DNA of 36,065 nt. It comes from Actinomycetota bacterium (GTDB taxonomy: Bacteria > Actinomycetota > Aquicultoria > Aquicultorales > JAMCWL01). Below the pieces are notes generated by a model. That model worked only from the letters and a program-made list of their open reading frames with translations, was not told the DNA's origin and made no database searches. The stretch's first letter is position 1, and the number at the start of each line of letters is the position of its first letter. Shown one piece after another: positions 1 through 6,642 of the stretch. The DNA lies in NCBI GenBank assembly GCA_023481285.1, contig JAMCWL010000041.1, positions 1 through 36,065 of the forward strand, written 5' to 3'. Both the position numbers and the translations under genes were made by a program.

Positions 1-111
1 CGCTCGCTCAAGGTCGTTCAGGAAGGGAGGGTTAAGAGACTGGCGCCCCTTGAAGCCCTTGATTGCTATACTAAGGAAGTCGCCCGGAATACCTTGCATC
101 CAATTAATTGA

Positions 112-693
112 GCCGACGCGGAACCCGAGGCGATTCAGTTCCTTTATCCCATTACTAAAGGTTTCTGGATATTAAAGCGCCCAGAAGATGAGGTAGAAGA
201 TATATTTCCGATTCTCTATTGGCAGATTATCGAGAAGCTCCTTTCTCGGTATAGCCACTGGTCGCTTAGAGGGCAGTCCGCTCTTATGATCCACAACGGT
301 GACCAGAGAGCACAAGAGCATCTTCTTGTGCGGAACAAGGAGAAGACCAATCGGAAAATGTCGCTTCCTCTTGGCTACGACATGTCGCTTACATATGATC
401 CAAAATTCGATGAGAGATTGGTAAAAAAAGTAGAGATAGCCGGTCGTTCCATCCCCGTTGATGTAGCCGAAAGGGTACTCGCCGATGCGGGTAAGCTTAC
501 GCCCAGTCCTGAATTCTTAAGCTTTATTGCCGGTACTCGGTTTAACAAAAGACTAGTCGAGGCGATTTACGCCTCTTCTCCAAGACCATATGTTTTTACA
601 AGACTCATCCGGAGGGCCAAAGAGGTAAATCGCCTTGACTTGGCCGCAGATCTCGAAAAGAATAAAGGCACTAAAGAAAAGGCCTCTCGGTAA
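112..693 (+). pseudogene. AbiEi-like N-terminal part of a broken Fic-family gene
   Basis: The frame is open from 112 (just after an in-frame TGA at 109-111) to a stop at 691-693; the first ATG is at 286. The reading before the TGA (from base 1) stays in the same frame and contains EGRVKRLAP, which resembles the start of the winged-helix part of AbiEi-type proteins, so the TGA may be a nonsense mutation. After it come a helical region (FPILYWQIIEKLLSRYSHW), the phrase RGQSALMIHNGD and a basic stretch (RNKEKTNRK), as expected of an AbiEi-like domain. At its end the frame runs into the Fic ORF: a one-base shift in the A-rich tract at about 671-680 would join DLAADLEKN to RPLGKLLIQAREHKRYD. I infer one original gene of more than 420 codons, now carrying a stop and a frameshift. 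The family link is recognition by eye, without a database search. Confidence 0.5.
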
Positions 694-1378
694 GTTGCTT
701 ATCCAGGCTAGGGAGCACAAAAGGTATGATACTTACCATTCGACGACTCTTGAGGGTTATAGAATAACCCCGGAAGACGTCGAAGCTTTGCTCTCCGGTG
801 CCATCCCGAAAGATCAAGAAGCCCGAGGTGAAAGCGTTGAAAAGATTAAGAACCGGATGGCAATCCTAGGATACTCTGGAGCTTTTGACTTTGTTTTGAG
901 CAAGATCCAGGCTGATTTTTCTCATCCTCGTGTCAACGAAGAATTAGTTAAGAATGCCTATTACCAACTATTCAAGCCATCTGCTGACGCAGAGATTATT
1001 GATTACTTGACTCTCGTTGGCTACCGAAACATACCGGCGTTTATCAGAGGAACGCCGTATGTCCCACCATCACACGAGAAGCTACCAGAGCTTATGGCAA
1101 GCTTTGAATCGATTATCAATAAGATCGAGGACTCAATAGTTAAAGCTATTTTGACCCATTACTTGTTTGTCACCATCCATCCTTATGTCGACGGCAATGG
1201 AAGGACTGCTCGGCTTTTGATGAACTACGCACTCTTAACGACCGGTCATCCGTGGATCACCGTCAGAGCCGACCAGAGGATTGAGTATTTCGAGGCCCTG
1301 AAAAGAGGCCAGGCTGAAAACAACATCTTGCCTTTTGGAGAATTCATAGTCGGGATGCTAGAGAAGGCGACTGGCTGA
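635..1378 (+). CDS. Fic-domain protein (probable AMPylase), C-terminal part
   Basis: The Fic core motif is visible as HPYVDGNGRTARLLMN at about residues 186-201: the catalytic His, the Asp and the GNGR phosphate-binding loop, with Tyr in place of the usual Phe. Near the N terminus HSTTLEG fits the (S/T)xxxE(G/N) inhibitory-helix motif that blocks ATP binding in many Fic proteins, so this looks self-inhibited. Fic enzymes usually transfer AMP from ATP to a hydroxyl side chain of a target protein. The ATG at 635 overlaps the upstream AbiEi-like fragment in another frame and is probably not the original start; similarity appears to begin only near RPLGKLLIQ. The gene may therefore be a non-functional remnant, or the frameshift may be a sequencing or assembly error. 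The catalytic part is itself intact. No promoter or ribosome binding site was recognised. Confidence 0.8.
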   Translation: MTWPQISKRIKALKKRPLGKLLIQAREHKRYDTYHSTTLEGYRITPEDVEALLSGAIPKDQEARGESVEKIKNRMAILGYSGAFDFVLSKIQADFSHPRVNEELVKNAYYQLFKPSADAEIIDYLTLVGYRNIPAFIRGTPYVPPSHEKLPELMASFESIINKIEDSIVKAILTHYLFVTIHPYVDGNGRTARLLMNYALLTTGHPWITVRADQRIEYFEALKRGQAENNILPFGEFIVGMLEKATG

Positions 1379-1456
1379 TAGTCTCTTCTTTCCTCGGATT
1401 TGGCACCCTGCTACCGTAATCTTGCCTTGGTTGGAGAAGCCTCGATAACTTAACTC

Positions 1457-2104
1457 TTAATCACCACCATCTTCGTCTGCCTGCCCTTGGCGTTTGATAA
1501 TCAGACTGGAGCTATACGCTCCGACGATGAGTGCGATTATGGTGGCGATATAGAGCACCCCGGTGATCGCCTCGAGGATCGTAAGAGTGCTGGCAGTGCT
1601 GGAGATCGGCTTAAACTTTCCATCTCCCACCGCCGTTAGCGTGATGAAGCTGTAGTAGAGAAGATTGGAATAGCTCATGACCCTCGTAAAGGAGTTCCAC
1701 TGAAAAAGCGTGACCAGCCGGTAGAGCGACGTCCAAGCGAGCCCGATAAGCAGGTAGATGCAGATCGCGCCGAGCACCGAGTCGGCGGTAACCCCGCTGG
1801 TCGTACGAATGAACCTGAGTGCCATATAGATAAGGTAGCCGAAGAAGACGGCGGTCAGCAGGGTGAAGAGCGACTGGAGGGCTCGATCGACGAAAAACAC
1901 GTTCAGCCAGCCGACTATCGCGTAAGGGATCCCGAGGGCGAGGGTGACGGCCATCCCCCGCCCGGTGTGCGAGACCGAGTAGACCATCGAGAGCAAGACG
2001 AGCGTTGAAAGCAGGCCCTCCACGGCGCGGGATGTCGAAACGAGCGGGTTGATGATGATCCATAAGACCAGCACGATAAATAGGAACAGAAACCGAATTC
2101 TCAT
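1457..2104 (-). CDS. Two-TM potassium-channel-like membrane protein with atypical filter
   Basis: A 215-residue, very hydrophobic protein with about six membrane or re-entrant segments. The C-terminal part has the pore arrangement of the ion-channel (Ion_trans_2) family: YYSFITLTAVGDGKFKP, then TLTILEAITGVLYIATIIAL as the last membrane helix. Relatives usually have T-L-G-Y-G-D in the filter; here the filter reads A-V-G-D-G-K, so the Tyr of GYG is Asp. The ATG at 2104 was chosen because a membrane helix begins at once (MRIRFLFLF). An in-frame upstream extension to 2245 would add about 47 hydrophilic residues without a clear ribosome binding site. A charged tail (QADEDGGD) ends the protein. Transport function and ion preference are inferences; the altered filter makes K+ selectivity doubtful. 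Confidence 0.65.
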   Translation of the reverse strand: MRIRFLFLFIVLVLWIIINPLVSTSRAVEGLLSTLVLLSMVYSVSHTGRGMAVTLALGIPYAIVGWLNVFFVDRALQSLFTLLTAVFFGYLIYMALRFIRTTSGVTADSVLGAICIYLLIGLAWTSLYRLVTLFQWNSFTRVMSYSNLLYYSFITLTAVGDGKFKPISSTASTLTILEAITGVLYIATIIALIVGAYSSSLIIKRQGQADEDGGD

Positions 2105-2414
2105 CTGAACACCATTTAGGTACTTACCCGTTGCCGACAAAGCTGACACGTCAGTTGAAGACCGGCTGCAAGCTAACAGGGCATGCAATGTTTTCATATT
2201 TTTGAAGTGGAAAATATCTTTTGATGATCCTTTTTCGCACAACAAAACCGGTTAACAGCGGGTTTTTGACTTTTGGCCGACCGCTGCACGAAGTAGTGAG
2301 AGCGATCGCTTAACGCTACACCAAGAGTGTAAGATCCTACCTATACGAGCGTCATCATGACAGTTCCTTGGATAGCTGTTAAACTGGACAAAATCTCTCT
2401 GAAAGGGTGTTTCG
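2105..2414. other. Divergent intergenic region between channel gene and pyrE
   Basis: About 310 bases with no convincing gene once the channel start is placed at 2104. It must hold the promoters of both divergent genes. A weak candidate for pyrE is TTGGAT followed by an A-rich hexamer just before the start, but the -10 match is poor. No terminator hairpin, RNA gene or clear repeat was seen. Confidence 0.4.
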
Positions 2415-2963
2415 ATGGGTTCCGCCAGGGAGGAGCTCAAGCGACTGATAATCGATAAAGCCCTCCGGCACGGCGACTTCACGCTGACGTCGGGTGCAAA
2501 GAGCACCTACTACATAGATGGCAAGCAGGTCACGCTCGATCCGGAAGGGGCTCATCTGGTGGGCGAGGTCCTCTTCGACCTTATAAAAGACCTTGAAGTT
2601 GACGCGATTGGCGGGCTGACTCTCGGCGCCGATCCGGTAGCAACCGCAGTCGCCGTGATCAGTCACGAGAGGGGCAAGCCGATTCCTGCCTTCATCGTGC
2701 GCAAGGGAGCCAAAGCCCACGGCATCATGAAGCGGATCGAGGGACCGATCAAACCAGATTCAAAGGTCGTAATCGTCGAAGACGTCGTCACGAAGGGCGG
2801 CTCGGCGCTCAAGGCAGCTAAAGCGGCCGAAGAGGAAGGCCATACCGTTGTGAAGGTCATCTGCCTTGTCGACCGCCTCCAGGGAGGTCGCGAGGCGCTT
2901 GAGAGCGCCGGCTATGATTTCGAGCCCGTTTTCGAGGTAACGGAACTGGGCGTAAAACCTTAA
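2415..2963 (+). CDS. pyrE: Orotate phosphoribosyltransferase
   Basis: A 182-residue type I phosphoribosyltransferase that joins orotate to PRPP, giving orotidine 5'-monophosphate in pyrimidine synthesis. Recognised by the N-terminal SGAKSTYYIDGKQVTLDP (orotate-side region), the lysine-rich RKGAKAHGIMKRIEG segment, and the PRPP-binding signature VVIVEDVVTKGGSAL at about residues 117-131. The length fits the short bacterial PyrE family. The start is ATG with a GAAAGGG ribosome binding site 8-14 bases upstream. No other pyr gene is adjacent. The reading frame after its stop stays open as a coiled-coil sequence (next entry). Confidence 0.93.
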   Translation: MGSAREELKRLIIDKALRHGDFTLTSGAKSTYYIDGKQVTLDPEGAHLVGEVLFDLIKDLEVDAIGGLTLGADPVATAVAVISHERGKPIPAFIVRKGAKAHGIMKRIEGPIKPDSKVVIVEDVVTKGGSALKAAKAAEEEGHTVVKVICLVDRLQGGREALESAGYDFEPVFEVTELGVKP

Positions 2964-3218
2964 CTCGTTTGTTCAGCAGGCGGCAGCAAGCAACAAGAGC
3001 AAACGTCGGCCAAGGTAAAGGTCATACTAAAGGAAGAGCTGGCAACCGCCAAGAAAGAGCGGGCCCGGCTGACCAAGAAAGCCGCGGAAGCGGAGCGTGC
3101 CGCTGAGAAAGTAAGGGCGGAGGCGGCCAAATCGGCCTCGGCATTGGATCGGAAGCGCAAGGAAGTTGAAGCGAAAGCCGAGGCGCTGAGCAGAGAGAAG
3201 ACGGCGCCTGGCCGGTGA
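2964..3218 (+). pseudogene. Coiled-coil N-terminal part of a frameshifted NYN-domain gene
   Basis: Directly after the pyrE stop, in the same frame, an open stretch of about 84 codons encodes an Ala/Glu/Lys/Arg-rich heptad-like sequence (for example AAEAERAAEKVRAEAAKSA), a typical coiled coil. It has no ATG, and its only in-frame TTG (near 3140) has no ribosome binding site. It ends at TGA 3216-3218. Removing one G at about 3202-3203 (ACGGCGCC) makes it run on as TRLAGELSAAS into the frame that leads to the NYN domain. Actinobacterial NYN proteins are known with a long coiled coil before the nuclease domain, which supports one original gene. Whether this is real decay, a recoding site or a base error cannot be decided from the sequence. 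Confidence 0.5.
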
Positions 3219-3363
3219 ACTTTCTGCGGCGTCCATCGCTCTGAGCGAGGGGCGGCAAAAGCAAACGAGACATCCCGCCGAAACAGAAGCTTTACCACAC
3301 CAAGCAGACATCGGTCTCTATTACCCCGAGTTCTTAATCGACCCAGCTCTTTGCCGCCCGGCG

Positions 3364-3789
3364 TTGGAAAAGCTCCGGTCCCTGGGACGGCTTAGGAAGA
3401 TTCTGGTCGACGGGAACAACCTCGTTCTGAGAACCAGGCAAGAGGCCAGCTTCTCGGGCGACCGCAACCGGGTGATCGATCTTTTGGAAAGATTCACGGA
3501 GCTCGAAGACCTTGACGTGACGGCGGTCTTCGATAGCGAGCTCGATCCTTCAACGTATAGCCGAGGCCGGGCAAAGGTCGTCTTCACGGGCCGTGACGAA
3601 CCAAACGCCGATCTAAGGATCGAGGAGGAGCTCGCTTTTGACGCCGGCCCAGACGTACTCGTCATCTCCTCCGACTTTGCGCACATTCGCCCGATGGCCG
3701 AGGCGACCGGCACTCTCTTCATGAGCTCGGAGGATTTCCGCCTTGCACTCGAGAGCGCCGCCGCTATAGGTACGGCTTTTGCCACATAG
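3364..3789 (+). CDS. NYN (YacP-like PIN-fold) domain protein, probable ribonuclease
   Basis: The frame is open from 3190; the given TTG at 3364 is only the first formal start and has no ribosome binding site, so the true N terminus is probably the coiled coil upstream. The domain begins at RKILVDGNNLVLR (first acidic position, DGNN), continues with VTAVFDSELDPS and NADLRIEEEL, and has VLVISSDFAH near the end, giving the spaced aspartates of the PIN/NYN metal-dependent nuclease fold. In Bacillus the relative YacP (Rae1) cleaves mRNA on the ribosome; that role here is only by analogy. A segment before the domain, YYPEFLIDPALCRPALEKL, links it to the coiled coil, as in actinobacterial relatives. 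Confidence 0.75.
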   Translation: MEKLRSLGRLRKILVDGNNLVLRTRQEASFSGDRNRVIDLLERFTELEDLDVTAVFDSELDPSTYSRGRAKVVFTGRDEPNADLRIEEELAFDAGPDVLVISSDFAHIRPMAEATGTLFMSSEDFRLALESAAAIGTAFAT

Positions 3790-3819
3790 CGTCGGCTTAA
3801 CCTAGCGGCCTTTTTTTAA

Positions 3820-4074
3820 CTAAGCGGCCTTTCTCCTGACCTCGATTAGCGCTTCATCCGTCGCCAGCCTTTGAGTGGTGACGACCGAAAGCCCATGGGC
3901 TTCGGCAAGCTGTGCCATGCTCTCGACGGGTTCTGTAAAATGCTCAGGATTGACAAGAACCGTCGCTTCCTCGTTCGGAGAGAGCTCACCTGAAATTCTC
4001 TCGAACGTGTCCTCAAAAAAGAGCCGTGGGTCGCGCCCGTAATGCACCGCTCTTAAGTCGTAACGCTCCGGCAT
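3820..4074 (-). CDS. Small conserved-looking protein of unknown function
   Basis: 84 residues, not recognised. Predicted alternating strands and helices (DLRAVHYGRDPR, ATVLVNPEH, VVTTQRLATDEALIEVRRK) suggest a small alpha/beta domain, perhaps TusA/SirA-like, but no diagnostic motif is present. ATG at 4074 was chosen because AGGAG lies 8 bases before it; a GTG at 4083 in the same frame overlaps that ribosome binding site and is unlikely. It converges with the NYN gene, and the 30-base space between them contains two copies of AGCGGCCTTT. Confidence 0.6.
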   Translation of the reverse strand: MPERYDLRAVHYGRDPRLFFEDTFERISGELSPNEEATVLVNPEHFTEPVESMAQLAEAHGLSVVTTQRLATDEALIEVRRKAA

Positions 4075-4314
4075 TAAAATCACTCCTTTTCGTGACCTCG
4101 TCTCATTTAACTTCTAATGCTCATTAAGATTTCCCTGCTCTGTGATCGCAAAACTTCAGCCGCCCGCCCCGCATAGCCGCCACGATAATCTTTGGGAAGC
4201 TCCCCAGCTTTCGCTAGCTAGACAAGAGCAGGGCATCTATCCTAGCAAGCGCTTTTAAACCACCACTTGGCAGGTGCCTTCTCCTCAGCATTTTGACCGC
4301 ATCACCCGTAAGGT

Positions 4315-5334
4315 TTAACCGCTCATCTCGTACCCCTGCATTCTCACCCTTGTGCTCGGAAGCAGAGCGCCGCCGACCAGAGAGCCACACAGCTCACCAC
4401 CGGAAAAGGCGGCGAGATGGACGATGGTTCTATCGTGGACCAGGGCCGACCCGACGGTGGAATCGGAAAGGAGTCGAATGTCCTTCCCGAGGGAGACCGC
4501 AGGATAGTATCTTGCAGGAGCCCTTGCGACCGTTGACAGAAAATCTCTCGCAGCGCTTTTCGACAGCTTCTTTCTCGATTTCTCGTCTATGGCGTCGATC
4601 GCGTAGCTTCTGAGCAACTTACGCCAGAGCTTTCCGTATGAAAGGGGTGAGTCAAGCAACTCCAGGAGGAACGGTCTTCCCGCGAGGCCGACTATAGAGC
4701 CGACCTGGCCATCGGCTTGAGAGAAGGCGGATTCGTATTTGGCGAGACGTGGCTCGACGCCCGCATAAGCATCGGTCATTGCCTCCGTCTCCGACGTCAC
4801 CCCGAAACGGCAGGATTTGGCCTTGATCTCCTGCCAGAGACCGAACTGATCGGAGACGAATCCCATCTCTTCAGCCAGCGAGCGTGAAACGTCCGCCGCT
4901 TTTTTCGCACGGAGACTGGCGTAGAGGGGTTCGTCTGATGAAGCGAAGAAGGCTGTCCGGTAACTCCAGCGACCCTGCTCAACGCAGCTAACAGGAATTA
5001 CGGTGACCGATTTAGGAGGGAGCAGAACAGTCGTGTTGAGAACGCGGTTTTGCTTCGCCCCCACAAGCTGCTCGCCGTCGAGAAGGAGCACGCACTCGTC
5101 AGCTATGTTAGTCACCTTCAGCTCGGGCACTCGCCCATCCGGCGTGACCTCGCCCACTTCAACGAGCGAGCATGCGGCGGCTTCGTCATAGAGCAGATAA
5201 CCCAGCCTGGACTTCTTCGACGAAAAGAGCGGGTATATGGTCAGTGACCCGTAATGCACAGCCGCCCCGAGAGTCACGGCTCTTTCAAGCAGATGCTTGA
5301 CCGCGCTCGATGGGCCTTCGCCGGCGTTCTTCAC
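4315..5334 (-). CDS. ARPP-1-family (DUF6569-like) protein
   Basis: A 339-residue soluble protein. The diagnostic part is the stretch LLLDGEQLVGAKQNRVLN followed by VLLPPKSVTVIPVSCVEQGRW at about residues 85-125, which I recognise as the ARPP-1 family (associated with ADP-ribosylglycohydrolase and rhodanese-phosphatase genes). Its biochemical activity is unknown to me. The GTG at 5334 was chosen because GGAGGT lies 9 bases upstream; the frame stays open further but would run through the promoter. Transcription should start from the TTGACA-N17-TACTAT promoter at 5372-5400. It is divergent from an XRE-type regulator, and an inverted repeat lies inside its promoter, so repression by that regulator is likely. 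Confidence 0.75.
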   Translation of the reverse strand: MKNAGEGPSSAVKHLLERAVTLGAAVHYGSLTIYPLFSSKKSRLGYLLYDEAAACSLVEVGEVTPDGRVPELKVTNIADECVLLLDGEQLVGAKQNRVLNTTVLLPPKSVTVIPVSCVEQGRWSYRTAFFASSDEPLYASLRAKKAADVSRSLAEEMGFVSDQFGLWQEIKAKSCRFGVTSETEAMTDAYAGVEPRLAKYESAFSQADGQVGSIVGLAGRPFLLELLDSPLSYGKLWRKLLRSYAIDAIDEKSRKKLSKSAARDFLSTVARAPARYYPAVSLGKDIRLLSDSTVGSALVHDRTIVHLAAFSGGELCGSLVGGALLPSTRVRMQGYEMSG

Positions 5335-5361
5335 GGTTAAGAGACCTCCAATAGCTTGTAC

Positions 5362-5392
5362 CGCTAAAGCGATAGTATAACGCGATAGCGTT
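5362..5392. promoter_or_regulatory. Candidate operators for the XRE regulator
   Basis: Two inverted repeats: CGCTAAAGCG at 5362-5371 and AACGCGATAGCGTT at 5379-5392. A related half-site, CTATAGCG, lies at 5403-5410. All share a GATAGCG/TAGCG core. The second falls exactly between the -35 and -10 of the ARPP-1 promoter, a classic repressor position. Binding by the adjacent XRE protein is inference. Confidence 0.6.
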
Positions 5393-5400
5393 TGTGTCAA
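5372..5400 (-). promoter_or_regulatory. SigA-type promoter of the ARPP-1 gene
   Basis: On the minus strand: TTGACA (5395-5400), a 17-base spacer, then TACTAT (5372-5377). The -35 is a perfect consensus and the spacing is optimal. The GTG start lies about 38 bases after the -10. Confidence 0.75.
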
Positions 5401-5428
5401 GCCTATAGCGTAATTTTTTTTCGTTAGG

Positions 5429-5434
5429 TATAAT
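5429..5434 (+). promoter_or_regulatory. -10 element of the XRE gene promoter
   Basis: A perfect TATAAT; no good -35 is found 16-18 bases upstream. Initiation would fall around 5441, giving an almost leaderless mRNA if translation begins at the ATG at 5449. Confidence 0.5.
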
Positions 5435-5448
5435 GAATGCGAATTCTT

Positions 5449-5910
5449 ATGAAAAATAAGCTCGATTACGCCAAAGCTATCAGGGTCCTTAGGGCCGAGC
5501 GCAATGTGAGTCGGGACCAACTGGCCAAGAAAGCCTGCATATCCTACTCTTACCTCTCCGAGATCGAAAAGAGCATTAAACGCCCTTCAACTGACATTCT
5601 TAGCCGGATAGCGACTGCTTTTGATATGAGACCGAGCGCTTTCATGGTCGAGATTGAGTCGATCAGCGACCAAACCAATCAGAAGAAGAGCGGTCGGTCT
5701 TCCAGCACCAAACCATCAGCTTACATACCTTTCGAAAGCAAAGTTGAGCGGTATTCGGTCGAAACAGCTCCCGCTCCCATGGGGGTGCAAGAGTCACGTT
5801 CAAGCTACGGGCCACTGGACGAGCTAATGGATCTGGTAGGCCAGCTTTCGGACGAAGATCTGCGAGTACTCCTTGATCTGGTAAAACGATTATCAACCGG
5901 GCGAAAGTAA
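5449..5910 (+). CDS. XRE-family transcriptional regulator
   Basis: 153 residues. The N-terminal 60 residues form a Cro/CI-type helix-turn-helix: IRVLRAERNVSRDQLAKKA, then ISYSYLSEIEKSIKRPS as turn and recognition helix, and ILSRIATAFDM. A Ser/Lys-rich linker follows, then a C-terminal helical segment (LDELMDLVGQLSDEDLRVL) that may mediate dimer formation. Two ATGs are possible (5437 and 5449); neither has a ribosome binding site. The TATAAT at 5429-5434 would place the mRNA start after 5437, so 5449 is preferred. It is divergent from the ARPP-1 gene and probably controls both genes through the inverted repeats between them. Confidence 0.85.
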   Translation: MKNKLDYAKAIRVLRAERNVSRDQLAKKACISYSYLSEIEKSIKRPSTDILSRIATAFDMRPSAFMVEIESISDQTNQKKSGRSSSTKPSAYIPFESKVERYSVETAPAPMGVQESRSSYGPLDELMDLVGQLSDEDLRVLLDLVKRLSTGRK

Positions 5911-6027
5911 GTAAGATCTGCCGGTCAGGCAAATTTCGACCGACCCACATAAAGCTTGCCAAAACGATATTGCCATTAGGCAGCGATAAACCTTAAGCCT
6001 TTTTATGGAAGCGGAAGCAAAGCAAGA

Positions 6028-6384
6028 TCAATCGGAGCTGTTTAGCAGGGCAATCGCCTCGTCCACGCTCTTTACGATGATGGCGTTCGGGTAGAAAAAG
6101 CGCTTTTTTTTGACGCAGGCGAATTCTTCGTCGGCGGAGATGATCGCAATTCCGCTCTCGCGCATGAAGCTCCTCGGGGAACCGGTAAGCCCGCTACACA
6201 CCCGCCCGCTGCATTTAAGCTTTCTGATGTCGAGCGCCACCTTTTTACCGGCCTTCACGCCCAATTCAACTGCGATGTCTATTAATGAAAGATTTATGGC
6301 ATCGCAAGGCCCGGTAACCATTATGACACTTACCCCATTGCGATCTGTGAGCTGTAGATCGAGTATATTGCGTGGCGAATCCAT
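6028..6384 (-). CDS. STAS-like domain protein (divergent anti-sigma antagonist fold)
   Basis: About 118 residues with the strand-helix pattern of STAS domains: GVSVIMVTGPCDAINLSLI, GKKVALDIRKLKCSG, a helix leading to ESGIAIIS, and IVKSVDEAIALLN at the end, close to the SpoIIAA layout. The position that usually holds the phosphorylated Ser (D-S-S-G-L) reads CSGRVCSGL, so regulation by a classic anti-sigma kinase is doubtful. No partner kinase or sigma factor is nearby. Start: ATG at 6384 with GGAAG 5-6 bases upstream; GTG at 6396 is an alternative. A strong promoter lies just upstream, so it is probably transcribed alone. Confidence 0.6.
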   Translation of the reverse strand: MDSPRNILDLQLTDRNGVSVIMVTGPCDAINLSLIDIAVELGVKAGKKVALDIRKLKCSGRVCSGLTGSPRSFMRESGIAIISADEEFACVKKKRFFYPNAIIVKSVDEAIALLNSSD

Positions 6385-6415
6385 AGAAGCTTCCACTCAA
6401 GACGATTGCTATCTT

Positions 6416-6444
6416 ATTATATACTGTTTGTATCTACATGTAAA
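6416..6444 (-). promoter_or_regulatory. SigA-type promoter of the STAS-like gene
   Basis: Minus strand: TTTACA (6439-6444), a 17-base spacer, TATAAT (6416-6421). A near-perfect promoter about 32 bases before the ATG at 6384. Confidence 0.75.
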
Positions 6445-6567
6445 CTTAGTTACCAAGGGCTCAATCGGTTCGATTCAAGCCGATGGAGTAGAGCTTCGGC
6501 AACCCATGTCTCTAAAAGGCACTCGGACGTTCTGGATGATTACCCTTGTTTAAACCTACTTGCCCCT

Positions 6568-6595
6568 GCCATGACTTCCGTTTTAGCGTCATGGC
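6568..6595. repeat. Inverted repeat upstream of the fusion gene
   Basis: GCCATGAC (6568-6575) and GTCATGGC (6588-6595) are perfect 8-base arms separated by 12 bases. It lies about 50 bases before the fusion-gene start. It has no T-tract, so a regulatory site or mRNA hairpin is more likely than a terminator. Confidence 0.5.
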
Positions 6596-6642
6596 GGATT
6601 AATGGTAAATAGTGTATAGGCGCCGTCGGTCGCCCGGAGGAT

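Noticed and set aside
1-171. Minus-strand open frame of 57 codons at the window edge, antisense to the AbiEi-like frame.
   Set aside because: It has plausible codon use but no start codon, and its only upstream boundary is a stop; the plus-strand reading connects to the Fic gene. Not decided, so not listed.
3781-3835. Terminator between the NYN gene and the small gene, suggested by the T-run and AGCGGCC repeats.
   Set aside because: The two AGCGGCCTTT copies are direct, not inverted; no stable stem is formed.
5335-5520. Upstream extension of the ARPP-1 gene.
   Set aside because: It would cover the TTGACA promoter and overlap the XRE gene; GTG 5334 has a good ribosome binding site.
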